Source of the DNA: Providencia burhodogranariea DSM 19968
GTDB lineage: Bacteria; Pseudomonadota; Gammaproteobacteria; Enterobacterales; Enterobacteriaceae
Direction: 5' to 3'
Length of the DNA: 64,000 nucleotides
Assembly (NCBI RefSeq): GCF_000314855.2
Contig: NZ_KB233224.1
Span: 144,950 to 208,949 of the forward strand
The notes beneath the pieces are model-generated. The model was given only the letters and a program-made list of their open reading frames with translations. It had not been told where the DNA came from and did no database searches. Below, piece after piece: positions 37,269-45,757 of this stretch; the first letter of the stretch is position 1; each line of letters opens with the position of its first letter. A program made the position numbers and the translations under genes.

Positions 37269-38050
37269 TTATAAATTGCAAATGCCTCTTCTGGTGATGC
37301 ACCTTGGTGGATAATTGCATTCAAACCAGCAACCATAGCGACGGGTTTCGGGTCCTGTGTAATGTTACGACCAACGGCAACGCCTTTAGCCCCCATATTC
37401 ATACAGTGCTCAACAAATTTGAAGTAATTCAATGTATCGGTTTTTGGTCCCCCGAGAGCTAGTACAGGCACAATTGAAGCTTCAACAATCAAGTAATCAT
37501 CTGGCGTACCAGAGAAACGAGTTTTGATGATATCTGCACCTAACTCTACGCCAATACGTGCAGCATCTGCGATCACTTTCGCTTCGTTAGATTCTGGGCT
37601 AGAGACTGCATAACCATAAGGGAGTGATTCAACGATAAATGGCATACCCCAAAGTTCAGCTTCTTTTGCAAGTCTAGCCGCCATTGCGTGGGTTTTTTCT
37701 TCATTAAATGCACCGGGGAAAGTCATGCATACCATACCGTCAGCATCTATTTTCAATGCATCTTCTGCACCAAAAACTTGTTGTGTATCAGGTACGCCGT
37801 TTTCATAAATACTCACTGTTGAATCAACACGCAGCACGATAGAAACATCGTTAAATGCGTCAGCATAATTTCTGGCCATCCCATAAGTGATTAATGCACA
37901 ATCTAAACCATTAGCGACCAACTCAGGCATTCTCTTGATAGTCTCATCAATACCCGCAGTTTTGGTTGAGAAAAAATACCCATCTAATGCAAGTGTGACT
38001 GATTTACCATCTTGAGCAAAAATTTTCGATAAACGGCGTTGTTTAGACAT
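37256..38050 (-). CDS. Class I aldolase, LsrF/DhnA-like
   Basis: 264 residues of the DeoC/FbaB/LsrF TIM-barrel family. LALDGYFF, LITYGMARNY, VCMTFPGAFN and the Schiff-base Lys region GADIIKTRFSG are visible, then LALGGPKTD and GVAVGRNITQ for phosphate binding. LsrF acts on the phosphorylated AI-2 product; here no other lsr gene is present, so a different phosphosugar is likely. It is the first gene of the cluster, 16 bases after the terminator's T-run region with AAGGAAA before the ATG. The last few codons and the stop lie in a palindromic repeat. Confidence 0.82.
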   Translation of the reverse strand: MSKQRRLSKIFAQDGKSVTLALDGYFFSTKTAGIDETIKRMPELVANGLDCALITYGMARNYADAFNDVSIVLRVDSTVSIYENGVPDTQQVFGAEDALKIDADGMVCMTFPGAFNEEKTHAMAARLAKEAELWGMPFIVESLPYGYAVSSPESNEAKVIADAARIGVELGADIIKTRFSGTPDDYLIVEASIVPVLALGGPKTDTLNYFKFVEHCMNMGAKGVAVGRNITQDPKPVAMVAGLNAIIHQGASPEEAFAIYNTQK

Positions 38051-38065
38051 AATGTTTCCTTATTA

Positions 38066-38110
38066 AAAATAAAAAAAGCCCTCAGAGACCGTTATGATCT
38101 CTGAGGGCTT
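38066..38110 (-). terminator. Leader terminator before the aldolase gene
   Basis: On the minus strand an 11-bp perfect stem (GCCCTCAGAGA/TCTCTGAGGGC, 9-base loop) is followed by seven T. It ends about 20 bases before the aldolase start codon, so transcripts entering the operon meet it first. This is the expected target of the antiterminator encoded by the second gene. Confidence 0.85.
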
Positions 38111-38400
38111 TCGATTCACTGACCCTATTGTTTATATTTTTCACGCAAAAAAATACAAACATAAATATGTGTTAACCGCCAATCTTACTTTAATTTTTTT
38201 AATCTAAACATATCGATAAGAAAATTAATCAGTAAGTGACTTATTAAAGTTAGTTCTGCTTATAGCGATAATGAATTAAATTTAATAAGTCGTTTCGTTG
38301 CTATTATCTCTAACATATAAAAGTTTTCATTGTCTAATGCATGTTGCAATTTTGTGATTAAAATCTCGTTAAATATTTTATGGCATTTAATGCTGGCATT

Positions 38401-38457
38401 AAAAACCGATCAAATCCAATTGAATTTATTGATAAATTAATTCACTCATCGGTTTTT
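38401..38457. other. Long imperfect hairpin
   Basis: AAAAACCGAT (38401-38410) pairs with ATCGGTTTTT (38448-38457), with inner partial pairing of TTGAATTTATT and AAATTAATTCA. It could be a bidirectional terminator or the 3' end of a small RNA. Confidence 0.5.
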
Positions 38458-38861
38458 GAATTTAGCATACTCTTCTGAAAGTTAATTTTTCATTTTGGTT
38501 GATGAGAAGAGATACTAAACTCTAAATATTTATACAACATACTTCTCATTTAATGATCTTTCCCTAACAGATTCACTAATAAATTTTATATTTTAAAAAG
38601 CCGTGATTAACTCATTTATGTTAAGTCTCAAAATAGCGCCTTATTAATAAGATATTTTTATTAATAATAGTTAACTAGCTTTAGTTAGTTTTAATCCTAT
38701 AGTCTCGAATATTGCTAAAGAATAAGCGCATTTTTGATGAGATGTAGGCTCATTTAACGAAGGAACGGCCTGAGGGTTAAGATAGGAAAGGCATGATATT
38801 GAGTTGAAAATTAAGCCTCTATTCTTAAAAATGAAGTCATAGATAAATTTTTTCGATCGTT

Positions 38862-38893
38862 GGTTGGGCCACATTGTAGCCCAACCATTTTAT
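38862..38893 (+). terminator. Terminator-like hairpin without an assigned gene
   Basis: GGTTGGGC/GCCCAACC with a 9-base loop, then ATTTTATT. No plus-strand gene is seen upstream. Confidence 0.55.
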
Positions 38894-38968
38894 TCCTATC
38901 AGACTTCAAACTGAGTTGTTGTCTTCCTTCAGCAACAACGCTGAATTATTCAAGATGTTTAGAATAAT

Positions 38969-39781
38969 TTAGATCAAACCTTCTTCACGTAACGCATCCT
39001 GAAAACGCTGAACTTCTTCAGGCGTCGCTTGAATTCTTTTTAGTGGTAAATCTAAAACATAAGGGATATTTTGTTGTGGATCACATACTGCTAAAACATG
39101 TTCACTTCCATTAAGTTCAAAAATAATTGGCGTCGTTTTCTTATTGCCTGAATATGCAATAGACTCTGATTTTCCATCTAAATCAAATTTATAATTGGCA
39201 ATAATCATCTTATTGGTTGATATAATTTTCGCTGGAATAGCAATCAACTTTAACGGCTTAGAGCCAACAGATAATAGCGCTTTTTTAACCTTACCAGCCA
39301 ATATTTGGCGCTTGATAAAGATAAAGATACAAAAGACAAATAAGGCAATCAGAATAAGGGTAGTCACAAAACGAAGCATGACATTATCAACCGCTATATC
39401 AACGGTTAATTTTGATCGGTCATTTCCGTCAGCTAAAGGCATAACCTCAATATCTCCACCATTGAACCCTAAGAAGGTAAAATTACGCGAAACTGAATGG
39501 CCTTGATAACTTAAATCAACGCTACAGTTAGTGATAACGAGCAAACTCGTCTTACATGACCCTTTAATATTGGCATCAACTGGAATTGCATTTTGACCAA
39601 TTTTATAATCATAAGCGATATTAGGTAGTTGATATGCACAAAATAAGGTTATGGCAACCATGGCTATTATTAAGAACAGCGTACGTCCTATTCCACCATC
39701 GCCTTTCAATGGGCTAAGTTTTAATTCTCGAGAAGGAAATGCTTGTAATAAATTATCTGAAGGTTGAATGCTATTTTGCAC
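38969..39781 (-). CDS. Two-helix inner membrane protein of unknown function
   Basis: 270 residues from a GTG start. Helix 1 is about 33-52 and helix 2 about 137-156. Between them is a region of about 85 residues, probably periplasmic, with Cys76 and Cys86. The C-terminal 110 residues are soluble and end EEVQRFQDALREEGLI. I do not recognise the family, though the general layout recalls DUF3592-type membrane proteins. It is divergent from the hydrolase gene at 40005 and not obviously tied to the sugar cluster. Confidence 0.75.
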   Translation of the reverse strand: MQNSIQPSDNLLQAFPSRELKLSPLKGDGGIGRTLFLIIAMVAITLFCAYQLPNIAYDYKIGQNAIPVDANIKGSCKTSLLVITNCSVDLSYQGHSVSRNFTFLGFNGGDIEVMPLADGNDRSKLTVDIAVDNVMLRFVTTLILIALFVFCIFIFIKRQILAGKVKKALLSVGSKPLKLIAIPAKIISTNKMIIANYKFDLDGKSESIAYSGNKKTTPIIFELNGSEHVLAVCDPQQNIPYVLDLPLKRIQATPEEVQRFQDALREEGLI

Positions 39782-40004
39782 GATGCAGTGTCCAATAATT
39801 GTAAATAAGCGGTGGATTATAACGATTTTTAAAATAGCGATAATAAGATTATTACCAAAAAATGGAGTAAACCGATATCATTGTTTATGACGAATTATCA
39901 ATATCAACAATGATAACTTCATGATAAGCCAACATAGTATTTAAAGTGATATTTAATTATAATAGAGTGATAATTAACTTACGTTAATAAAAGGAAATTA
40001 AACC

Positions 40005-40607
40005 ATGAATAATACCCACATTAATAATCAGTATTTAACGAACAAACAAATAATCATTATTCATGGATATACGGCTTCCCCACAAAAAAATTGGTTTCCT
40101 TGGCTAAAAGTGCAACTTGAACAGCTTGGAGCATCCGTATTTGTGCCTGAAATGCCTGATACACACGCACCGGACCCTACACACTGGTTACAGCATTTAC
40201 AAGATAGCCAAATAGAACTTGATACGGAAACTATCTTGATTGGTCATAGCCTCGGCTGTATTACCCTATTGCGTTTCTTAATGGCACAGCAACAGCAAAA
40301 TCCCAAAGTAGGTGGTTATATCTTGGTTTCTGGTTTTGCTGATGAGCAACAAACATTACCAGAATTAAAAGCACATACAAATTTCACATTAAATTATCCT
40401 TATTTAAAATCCGTATCTGATAACAGAATTTCTATCATTTCATCAAATGATATAATTGTTTCACCACAATCATCGATAACATTAGCTGATTTATTAGAAA
40501 CAAACGTTATTACCGTTGAGAACGCAGGTCATTTCTTAGATAGAGAAGGATTCAGTGAATTCCCACTTATTCTAGATATCTTAAAGAATGGATTTCAAAT
40601 AAGTTAA
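40005..40607 (+). CDS. RBBP9/YdeN-family alpha/beta hydrolase
   Basis: 200 residues. The start IIIIHGYTASPQKNWFPWL is the oxyanion region, the nucleophile is Ser82 in GHSLG, the acid is in SSNDIIVS, and the catalytic His is in NAGHFLD. It is a small cytosolic serine hydrolase; substrates are not known for the family. AAAAGGAAA precedes the ATG. A terminator follows. A second member of the same family is encoded on the other strand 225 bases downstream. Confidence 0.87.
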   Translation: MNNTHINNQYLTNKQIIIIHGYTASPQKNWFPWLKVQLEQLGASVFVPEMPDTHAPDPTHWLQHLQDSQIELDTETILIGHSLGCITLLRFLMAQQQQNPKVGGYILVSGFADEQQTLPELKAHTNFTLNYPYLKSVSDNRISIISSNDIIVSPQSSITLADLLETNVITVENAGHFLDREGFSEFPLILDILKNGFQIS

Positions 40608-40631
40608 ATTACATATCTAAGTAAAAAATAG

Positions 40632-40663
40632 CCTGAGGTGCATATAAAACGATGTGCCTCAGG
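40632..40663. terminator. Terminator after the RBBP9-like gene
   Basis: A 12-pair stem (CCTGAGGTGCAT with ATGTGCCTCAGG, two G-U) and an 8-base loop. It probably serves both convergent hydrolase genes. Confidence 0.75.
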
Positions 40664-40831
40664 TAGATCTAATTGAGCGACTATTTACAATATGTCCCGT
40701 GTAACTTTAAGCATAATAAATGTACTTAACTTTGATTTAATAATAATGTTGCATAACCCCATTCAACATGAAGCAATCAAAATTTGTGAGCCGTTGGAAT
40801 CCATATCCCATCTCTTTTTGCGTCCTTAACA

Positions 40832-41389
40832 TCACATTTCATCTTTAATAAATTGCTGTCCCGTAAAGTTAATAATCAAGTTCTCACCCTCCAGCCACTC
40901 CCCATAACCGGCCGCAGTGTGAAGATGCCCACCCCCTTCAATAACAATAATTTCACTTCCCCATTTTGAGGCTAACTCATGCGCTCGTGTGTATGAAAGA
41001 TGCTCATCATTATCACTACAAATAAGTAAAGAGGGTATTGATAACTTTTCTGTCGAAAGTGGTCTTTGTTGATGCAATTCATCTAAGGCTAATTCCGAAT
41101 CAACATCTGCAGGTGCAACTAAAATAGCAGCCTTCACTCTTCTATTTTCTGAACATGCTGCCCATTGAGCAACTGTAACGGCTCCACAACTATGACCGAT
41201 AAGAATAATATCACCGATGGTGTTCTCTATCGTTTCATTAAGACGCTTTACCCATAGGTGATGGTTGGGACTATCCCAGTTATCTTGAATGACACGAATA
41301 ACATTTGCATATTTTCTTTCTAGGAAGGACTGCCAGTGCTCTGGACCCGAATTTGTGTATCCAGGAACAATAATGAATGTCGTTGTCAT
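40832..41389 (-). CDS. RBBP9/YdeN-family alpha/beta hydrolase
   Basis: 185 residues. VPGYTNSGPEHWQSFLE is the family start, the nucleophile is Ser67 in GHSCG, the acid in CSDNDEHLS, and the His in EGGGHLHTAAGYGEW. GAGGAAAA precedes the ATG. It belongs to the same family as the gene at 40005 but to a different branch, so it is not a recent duplicate. Confidence 0.88.
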   Translation of the reverse strand: MTTTFIIVPGYTNSGPEHWQSFLERKYANVIRVIQDNWDSPNHHLWVKRLNETIENTIGDIILIGHSCGAVTVAQWAACSENRRVKAAILVAPADVDSELALDELHQQRPLSTEKLSIPSLLICSDNDEHLSYTRAHELASKWGSEIIVIEGGGHLHTAAGYGEWLEGENLIINFTGQQFIKDEM

Positions 41390-41450
41390 TTTTTCCTCAT
41401 AAATGAGTTAGTGTTGTGAACATAGTTCATCGCTCAACTATATGAATCAC

Positions 41451-41536
41451 AGTATTATCTATATGCCTTGGGCTTTTGTTATGGGAATCATATTGCTCGA
41501 TTCCTACATATCATTCGAACTATTTTTGGCATATTC
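41451..41536. repeat. Palindromic repeat family, copy overlapping the NAT pseudogene end
   Basis: ATTATCTATATGCCTTGGGC then CCTACATATCATTCGAACTA and TTTTTGGCATAT matches the copy at 37143-37268. Its right arm supplies the last codons and stop (ICQK-stop) of the NAT frame. Confidence 0.65.
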
Positions 41537-42284
41537 CAAATCGTGAAAAAAGAAGGTTAGACATTTCTTCTTCACTTAAGATTTCTTTGATAGTAATCGA
41601 CTGTCCCTTCACTTCAGTTAGCCTGTTATTACCTATACTGATTCTTCCTTCTTCGGTCGGTAGACTGGCAACTTCATTCGTATTTAGAAGGCTATTCGGT
41701 GAATACAGCGTATAAAAATATGCCATTTCAATGTCTTTAGCTGTCGTTTAAATATCATGAAAAGCATATATATTTTCCCAATCAGCGTCTGGTTTGCTAT
41801 TTTCTTTTATTGATACGACCCATCCATAGATTTCAGACTTACTAATTCGAGAGGATAGAAAAGGATGCTTGTGCTCAAACCCATCTTTAAGCAGTAATAA
41901 TCCTCTAGGCCCTCTAGCGCCAAAATCTACATCAAAAAGCCAATCCTGACCTTCAATAGAAATAATATATATTTGATGTGTTGCAGGTGTCATAGTCGGC
42001 AGGAAAAGTCGGGCAAGTCGAAAATGATATATAAAACCGACCTTTTCAAAAAAAGGAACTATCAATCCAGCAAACTCAAAATAAATACCACCTCTTTTAT
42101 GTTCCAAAATAGCCTTTTTGGTTACCGAATATATTGAACTATGCTGAGCATTTTCTTTCATATTAAAGTTTTCAAAAGGAATGGTATAAAAATGAGAATA
42201 ATGCAGCTGTGATAAGTAAATTAAATTTACCTTTGGCGGGTAAGATAGAGCTAATCGATTTATATAACTCCATATGTCTTTCAT
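41520..42284 (-). pseudogene. Arylamine N-acetyltransferase, broken and missing its active Cys
   Basis: Reading from 42284, 178 codons of NAT-like sequence stop at a TAA (41748-41750). The same frame continues after it as TTAKDIEMAYFYTLYSPNSL and ends at 41520, so a single nonsense codon interrupts a 255-codon gene. NAT motifs: KRGGIYFEF where the catalytic Cys normally follows RGGx (here Tyr68, codon TAT in place of TGT/TGC), His103 in THQIY and Asp118 in DVDFG. Two independent lesions mark loss of acetyl-CoA:arylamine transfer. The final codons lie in a palindromic repeat. Confidence 0.85.
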
Positions 42285-42791
42285 TCTGTTCTCACAGGTT
42301 ATTTTCTATAGAATGTTATTATTCTCATGCCGATGGTAGGTAATAATATCTAACAAAACAACTTATTTTTTAATCTGAAAGATTATAAACGTTTATTATT
42401 TACATTTTAAATTAAAATAAAAATACGGAATGAATTAATATCAACTTGTTTTTTATATTGAAAAATAAAAAATTAAATTAATTAATTGAATTGATATAAG
42501 ACAACATGATTAAAAAAATGACCGATAAGATTTATCTATTATTTTCGCCTATATTTCTATCATTCTTTTTTATTAATATTAATTATCATCACAACATAAA
42601 TCCATTATAGATAATGTAATGACAATGATTTTAACCAGAGAAATTTCGTATATTATTCATGAATCGTGAAAAGAAGTGAGATAAAAATGAGGAAATATAT
42701 AATTTTGATGGACTTAAATAGCCATTGAGTACAAAAATGTCATGACATAGATGACAGACAGCTTATCAGCAACCTTACTGCCATCCCTTTG
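42285..42791. other. AT-rich region between the NAT pseudogene and envZ
   Basis: 507 very AT-rich bases. They contain a possible 34-residue hydrophobic ORF (42506-42610) and a 13-codon frame (ATG at 42687, MRKYIILMDLNSH). No strong terminator for envZ is seen apart from GTCATGAC/ATGAC repeats near 42738-42752. Confidence 0.4.
42506..42610 (+). CDS. Possible 34-residue membrane peptide
   Basis: ATG at 42506 opens a frame to TAG at 42608-42610. It encodes a short hydrophobic helix (IYLLFSPIFLSFFFINI) with a charged N-terminus. There is no clear ribosome binding site and the composition is AT-driven. No family is recognised. Confidence 0.18.
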   Translation: MIKKMTDKIYLLFSPIFLSFFFININYHHNINPL

Positions 42792-44126
42792 TTATTCTTC
42801 TTCTTTCTCTTTTAATGGAAGAAGCGCTCGGATAGCGAAGCCGCCACGTTCACTTTTATGGATTTCGATACTACCTTCATGTGCATCGATAATCCGGCGA
42901 ATAATAGCAAGCCCCAGCCCAGTACCTTTATTACTACGAGCTTTTTCGCCTTGTACAAAAGGTTGAAATAGACGCTGAATATCTTCTTCTTTGATACCAA
43001 CACCATCATCTTCGACTTGGAACCAAACAAACTCTTCACTTTTACCGCTACTAACTTTTATCCAACCGCCACCATAGCGATGCGCATTCTCGATCATGTT
43101 TGTAATGGCACGTTTAACTGCTAGTGGGTTAGCATTGACAATAATGCTTCCTGGCTCAAATGCCGTTTCAATTTCACCCGCAACACTGGTTTCTGCGGTA
43201 ACCACTTCATTCAAAATAGCATTGAGATCACAGAACTCCATGGTCATTTCCTGCCCTGTTTTCAGGTAGTCCATAAACTGACCAATGATTGCATCACACT
43301 CTTCAATATCTTTATTGATAGATTCAGCAAGATAACTATCCGCTGGATCCATCATTTCAGTCGCTAAACGAATTCGCGTTAATGGTGTACGTAGATCATG
43401 GCTGACGCCAGCCATCAAGATAGTGCGGTCATTTTCAAGGGTTTTAATTCCCGTTGCCATATGATTAAAAGAACGGATCGCTGCCCGTACTTCGGTCGCA
43501 CCTTTTTCCTGCATTGCAGGTAATATGACACCTTTTCCGACTTGCCCTGCATGATACTCAAGTTCAAGTAATGGTTTATTTTGATAACGAATATAAAGCC
43601 AAACACCAGCAAAAATAGCCAGAAAGATAGCGAGCGTATAACGGAATACCACTGAAAATTGGTTTTGACCAATCTCGGTTAATGGAACTCTTACCCAAAT
43701 ATCGGGGGCAAGGTAGGAGGTTAACCATAAAATCGGATAATCGCGACCAAGTTCAAGACGAACTTGAGCCTCTCCTCCCATATACTCTGTCATATTTTCA
43801 CTGAGAAAATCATACTCTTTCGCCCAATTCAGTCCTTCTGCCATTGCAGCTGATTGGGCATAGAAAGTAATGCCTAACTCATTGTAGATTTTTTTACGTA
43901 ACTCGGGAGACACCCGTACTGTGGTTCCATCTTGCAGTACCATATTTTCGGTCATCAATGTTCGGACTTCATATGCCAAAACTTTATTGAATTGCTGCAA
44001 ACTTGGCATCACAACAAAATTCAGCACCACCATATAGCTGGTGACAAGACTGGCAAAAAGTAATGCCACGAACAAAAATAATGAACGAGAAAATGTACTA
44101 CGGCGAGAGAACCTCAGTCGCTTCAT
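42792..44126 (-). CDS. envZ: Osmosensor histidine kinase EnvZ
   Basis: 444 residues. Membrane helices are about 14-35 and 160-178 with a periplasmic domain between them, then HAMP, the H box [12 protein letters not shown] with His243 (the E. coli number), and N/G boxes ([22 protein letters not shown]). It phosphorylates and dephosphorylates OmpR in response to osmolarity and pH. It overlaps ompR by 4 bases (ATGA), so translation is coupled. Confidence 0.97.
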   Translation of the reverse strand: MKRLRFSRRSTFSRSLFLFVALLFASLVTSYMVVLNFVVMPSLQQFNKVLAYEVRTLMTENMVLQDGTTVRVSPELRKKIYNELGITFYAQSAAMAEGLNWAKEYDFLSENMTEYMGGEAQVRLELGRDYPILWLTSYLAPDIWVRVPLTEIGQNQFSVVFRYTLAIFLAIFAGVWLYIRYQNKPLLELEYHAGQVGKGVILPAMQEKGATEVRAAIRSFNHMATGIKTLENDRTILMAGVSHDLRTPLTRIRLATEMMDPADSYLAESINKDIEECDAIIGQFMDYLKTGQEMTMEFCDLNAILNEVVTAETSVAGEIETAFEPGSIIVNANPLAVKRAITNMIENAHRYGGGWIKVSSGKSEEFVWFQVEDDGVGIKEEDIQRLFQPFVQGEKARSNKGTGLGLAIIRRIIDAHEGSIEIHKSERGGFAIRALLPLKEKEEE

Positions 44127-44842
44127 GCTTTACTACCGTCCGGTACAAAGACATAACCCAAGCCCCAAACTGTTTGGATATAACGAGGGTGAGCCGGGTC
44201 ATCTTCAACCATACGGCGTAAACGTGAAATTTGAACGTCAATAGAACGTTCCATCGCACTATATTCACGTCCTCTCGCTAAACTCATCAGCTTATCACGA
44301 GACAATGGTTCCCTTGGATGCGAAACAAGTACTTTCAGTACTGCAAATTCGCCACTGGTTAAAGGCATATTCTCTTCACCTTGGAACATTTCGCGTGTAC
44401 CAAGATTGAGCTTAAATTTACCAAAAGTGATAACCGCATCATCTTGTGAAGGTGCGCCCGGAAGCTCATTTGCTTGGCGACGCAGTACAGCACGGATACG
44501 CGCTAATAATTCACGAGGATTAAACGGTTTGGGAATGTAGTCATCGGCACCAATTTCTAGGCCAACAATACGATCAACTTCTTCACCCTTCGCCGTCACC
44601 ATAATAATCGGGATTGGATTGTTTTGGCTGCGTAAACGGCGGCAAATTGACAGACCATCTTCACCTGGCAACATTAAATCTAAAACGATGAGATGAATGG
44701 ATTCTCTCGTTAGAATTCGATCCATTTGTTCAGAGTTCGCAGCACTGCGAACCTGAAACCCTTGCTCTGTGAGGTAGCGTTCTAATAAGGCACGCAAACG
44801 CATATCATCATCGACGACAAGAATTTTATAACTTTCTTGCAT
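44123..44842 (-). CDS. ompR: Response regulator OmpR
   Basis: 239 residues, the family length. The receiver has acceptor Asp55 ([12 protein letters not shown]) and Lys in the [13 protein letters not shown] switch region; the C-terminal winged helix is [35 protein letters not shown]. It controls porin genes and many others. First gene of the ompR-envZ operon; its promoter is in 44843-44967. Confidence 0.97.
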   Translation of the reverse strand: MQESYKILVVDDDMRLRALLERYLTEQGFQVRSAANSEQMDRILTRESIHLIVLDLMLPGEDGLSICRRLRSQNNPIPIIMVTAKGEEVDRIVGLEIGADDYIPKPFNPRELLARIRAVLRRQANELPGAPSQDDAVITFGKFKLNLGTREMFQGEENMPLTSGEFAVLKVLVSHPREPLSRDKLMSLARGREYSAMERSIDVQISRLRRMVEDDPAHPRYIQTVWGLGYVFVPDGSKA

Positions 44843-44967
44843 TTTTTAGCCCTCAAGATGTGCAATCTATCAAATTATTCTTTTTGAGTAAGAAAAATCA
44901 AGTAAATATAAGATAGTTAATCCGCTAATTTACCATCAACTTGAAATTTAATGAATATTTTTACGCG

Positions 44968-45453
44968 TTATAAGCTAAGTTGCTTATAGCTGATCTCGAG
45001 TATTGCATAAATTGCAACCCCCCCCGGCGTATCGACACTAATTTCATCATCAACCTGCTTGCCGATTAGTGCGCGAGCCACTGGTGAATCAATTGAAATC
45101 CAATTTTTTGCTGGATTAAATTCATCAGCACCTACTAACCGGAATAATCTGATATTTTCATTTTCATCTTCCAGTTTAACCCATGCACCAAAAAATACAC
45201 GTCCTTCTTGTCGTGGATCGGGTTCAATAATTCTCAACTGATCCAATCTTTTAGATAAAAAACGGATTCGCCGATCAATTTCTCGTAGCCGTTTTTTACC
45301 ATAAATGTATTCTGCATTTTCTGAGCGATCGCCCTGAGCCGCTGCCTCAGAAACAGATTGCGTTACTTTAGGGCGCTCTTCTCTCCAAAGATATTTCAGT
45401 TCTTTGTCGAGGGTATCCCAACCTTCACGGGTAATTAATAGACTTTTCGTCAT
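44968..45453 (-). CDS. greB: Transcription elongation factor GreB
   Basis: 161 residues from the ATG at 45451-45453 (MTKSLLITREGW); an ATG four codons upstream is possible but has no ribosome binding site, while GAAGG lies very close to the chosen ATG. The N-terminal coiled coil carries LKYLWREERPKV, GDRSENAEYIYGKKRLREIDRR and the acidic tip region. It rescues backtracked RNA polymerase by stimulating cleavage. A run of eight G lies near codons 146-148. It is on the same strand as ompR and divergent from tex, whereas in E. coli greB is divergent from ompR as I recall. Confidence 0.93.
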   Translation of the reverse strand: MTKSLLITREGWDTLDKELKYLWREERPKVTQSVSEAAAQGDRSENAEYIYGKKRLREIDRRIRFLSKRLDQLRIIEPDPRQEGRVFFGAWVKLEDENENIRLFRLVGADEFNPAKNWISIDSPVARALIGKQVDDEISVDTPGGVAIYAILEISYKQLSL

Positions 45454-45495
45454 AACCTTCAACATGAGTAAATAAGTTTAATAATCTATAGATTA

Positions 45496-45522
45496 TATAC
45501 CTGAAATAATTTGAGTTGTATG
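45496..45522 (+). repeat. Palindromic repeat family, half copy
   Basis: TATACCTGAAATAATTTGAG followed by TTGTATG matches one arm. It lies just upstream of greB in the greB-tex divergent region. Confidence 0.55.
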
Positions 45523-45757
45523 TAACCAAAATCGGCTATCCCAAAAACGATGAATAACCCTGTGACTCAAGTCTCAGAGCACCATTTTCGATTAACAATG
45601 CACTGGATATAACGTGAAATATGGCGACTATCAATAACATTTATCGACAACTTTAGTGACATTAGACCGAACTTCGGTCTGGAAATTCTGTTCCTCAGCA
45701 AGTATAACAGTGCCATCAATTTTTTAACTGTTCTTTGTGTAGGTATTAAAAAGCGAC

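Larger units (their letters stand above)
38111..38968. other. Region between the sugar cluster leader and the membrane protein gene
   Basis: About 860 bases. The cluster's promoter must lie in roughly 38120-38300 on the minus strand but is not placed. A long imperfect hairpin is at 38401-38457. A perfect 8-bp stem (GGTTGGGC/GCCCAACC) at 38862-38886 followed by ATTTTATT looks like a plus-strand terminator, so a short RNA may be made from 38460-38860. No credible protein gene is seen. Confidence 0.45.

Noticed and set aside
37256-38050. lsr (AI-2) operon
   Set aside because: Only the aldolase resembles LsrF. The LsrACDB transporter, LsrR and LsrG are absent and the kinase is nearer LyxK.
38671-38874. 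67-codon minus-strand frame
   Set aside because: Its start codon lies in the loop of a terminator-like hairpin and there is no ribosome binding site.
40005-41389. Recent tandem duplication of the two RBBP9-like hydrolases
   Set aside because: They share fold motifs only (GHSLG, GHSCG), are on opposite strands and differ through most of their length.
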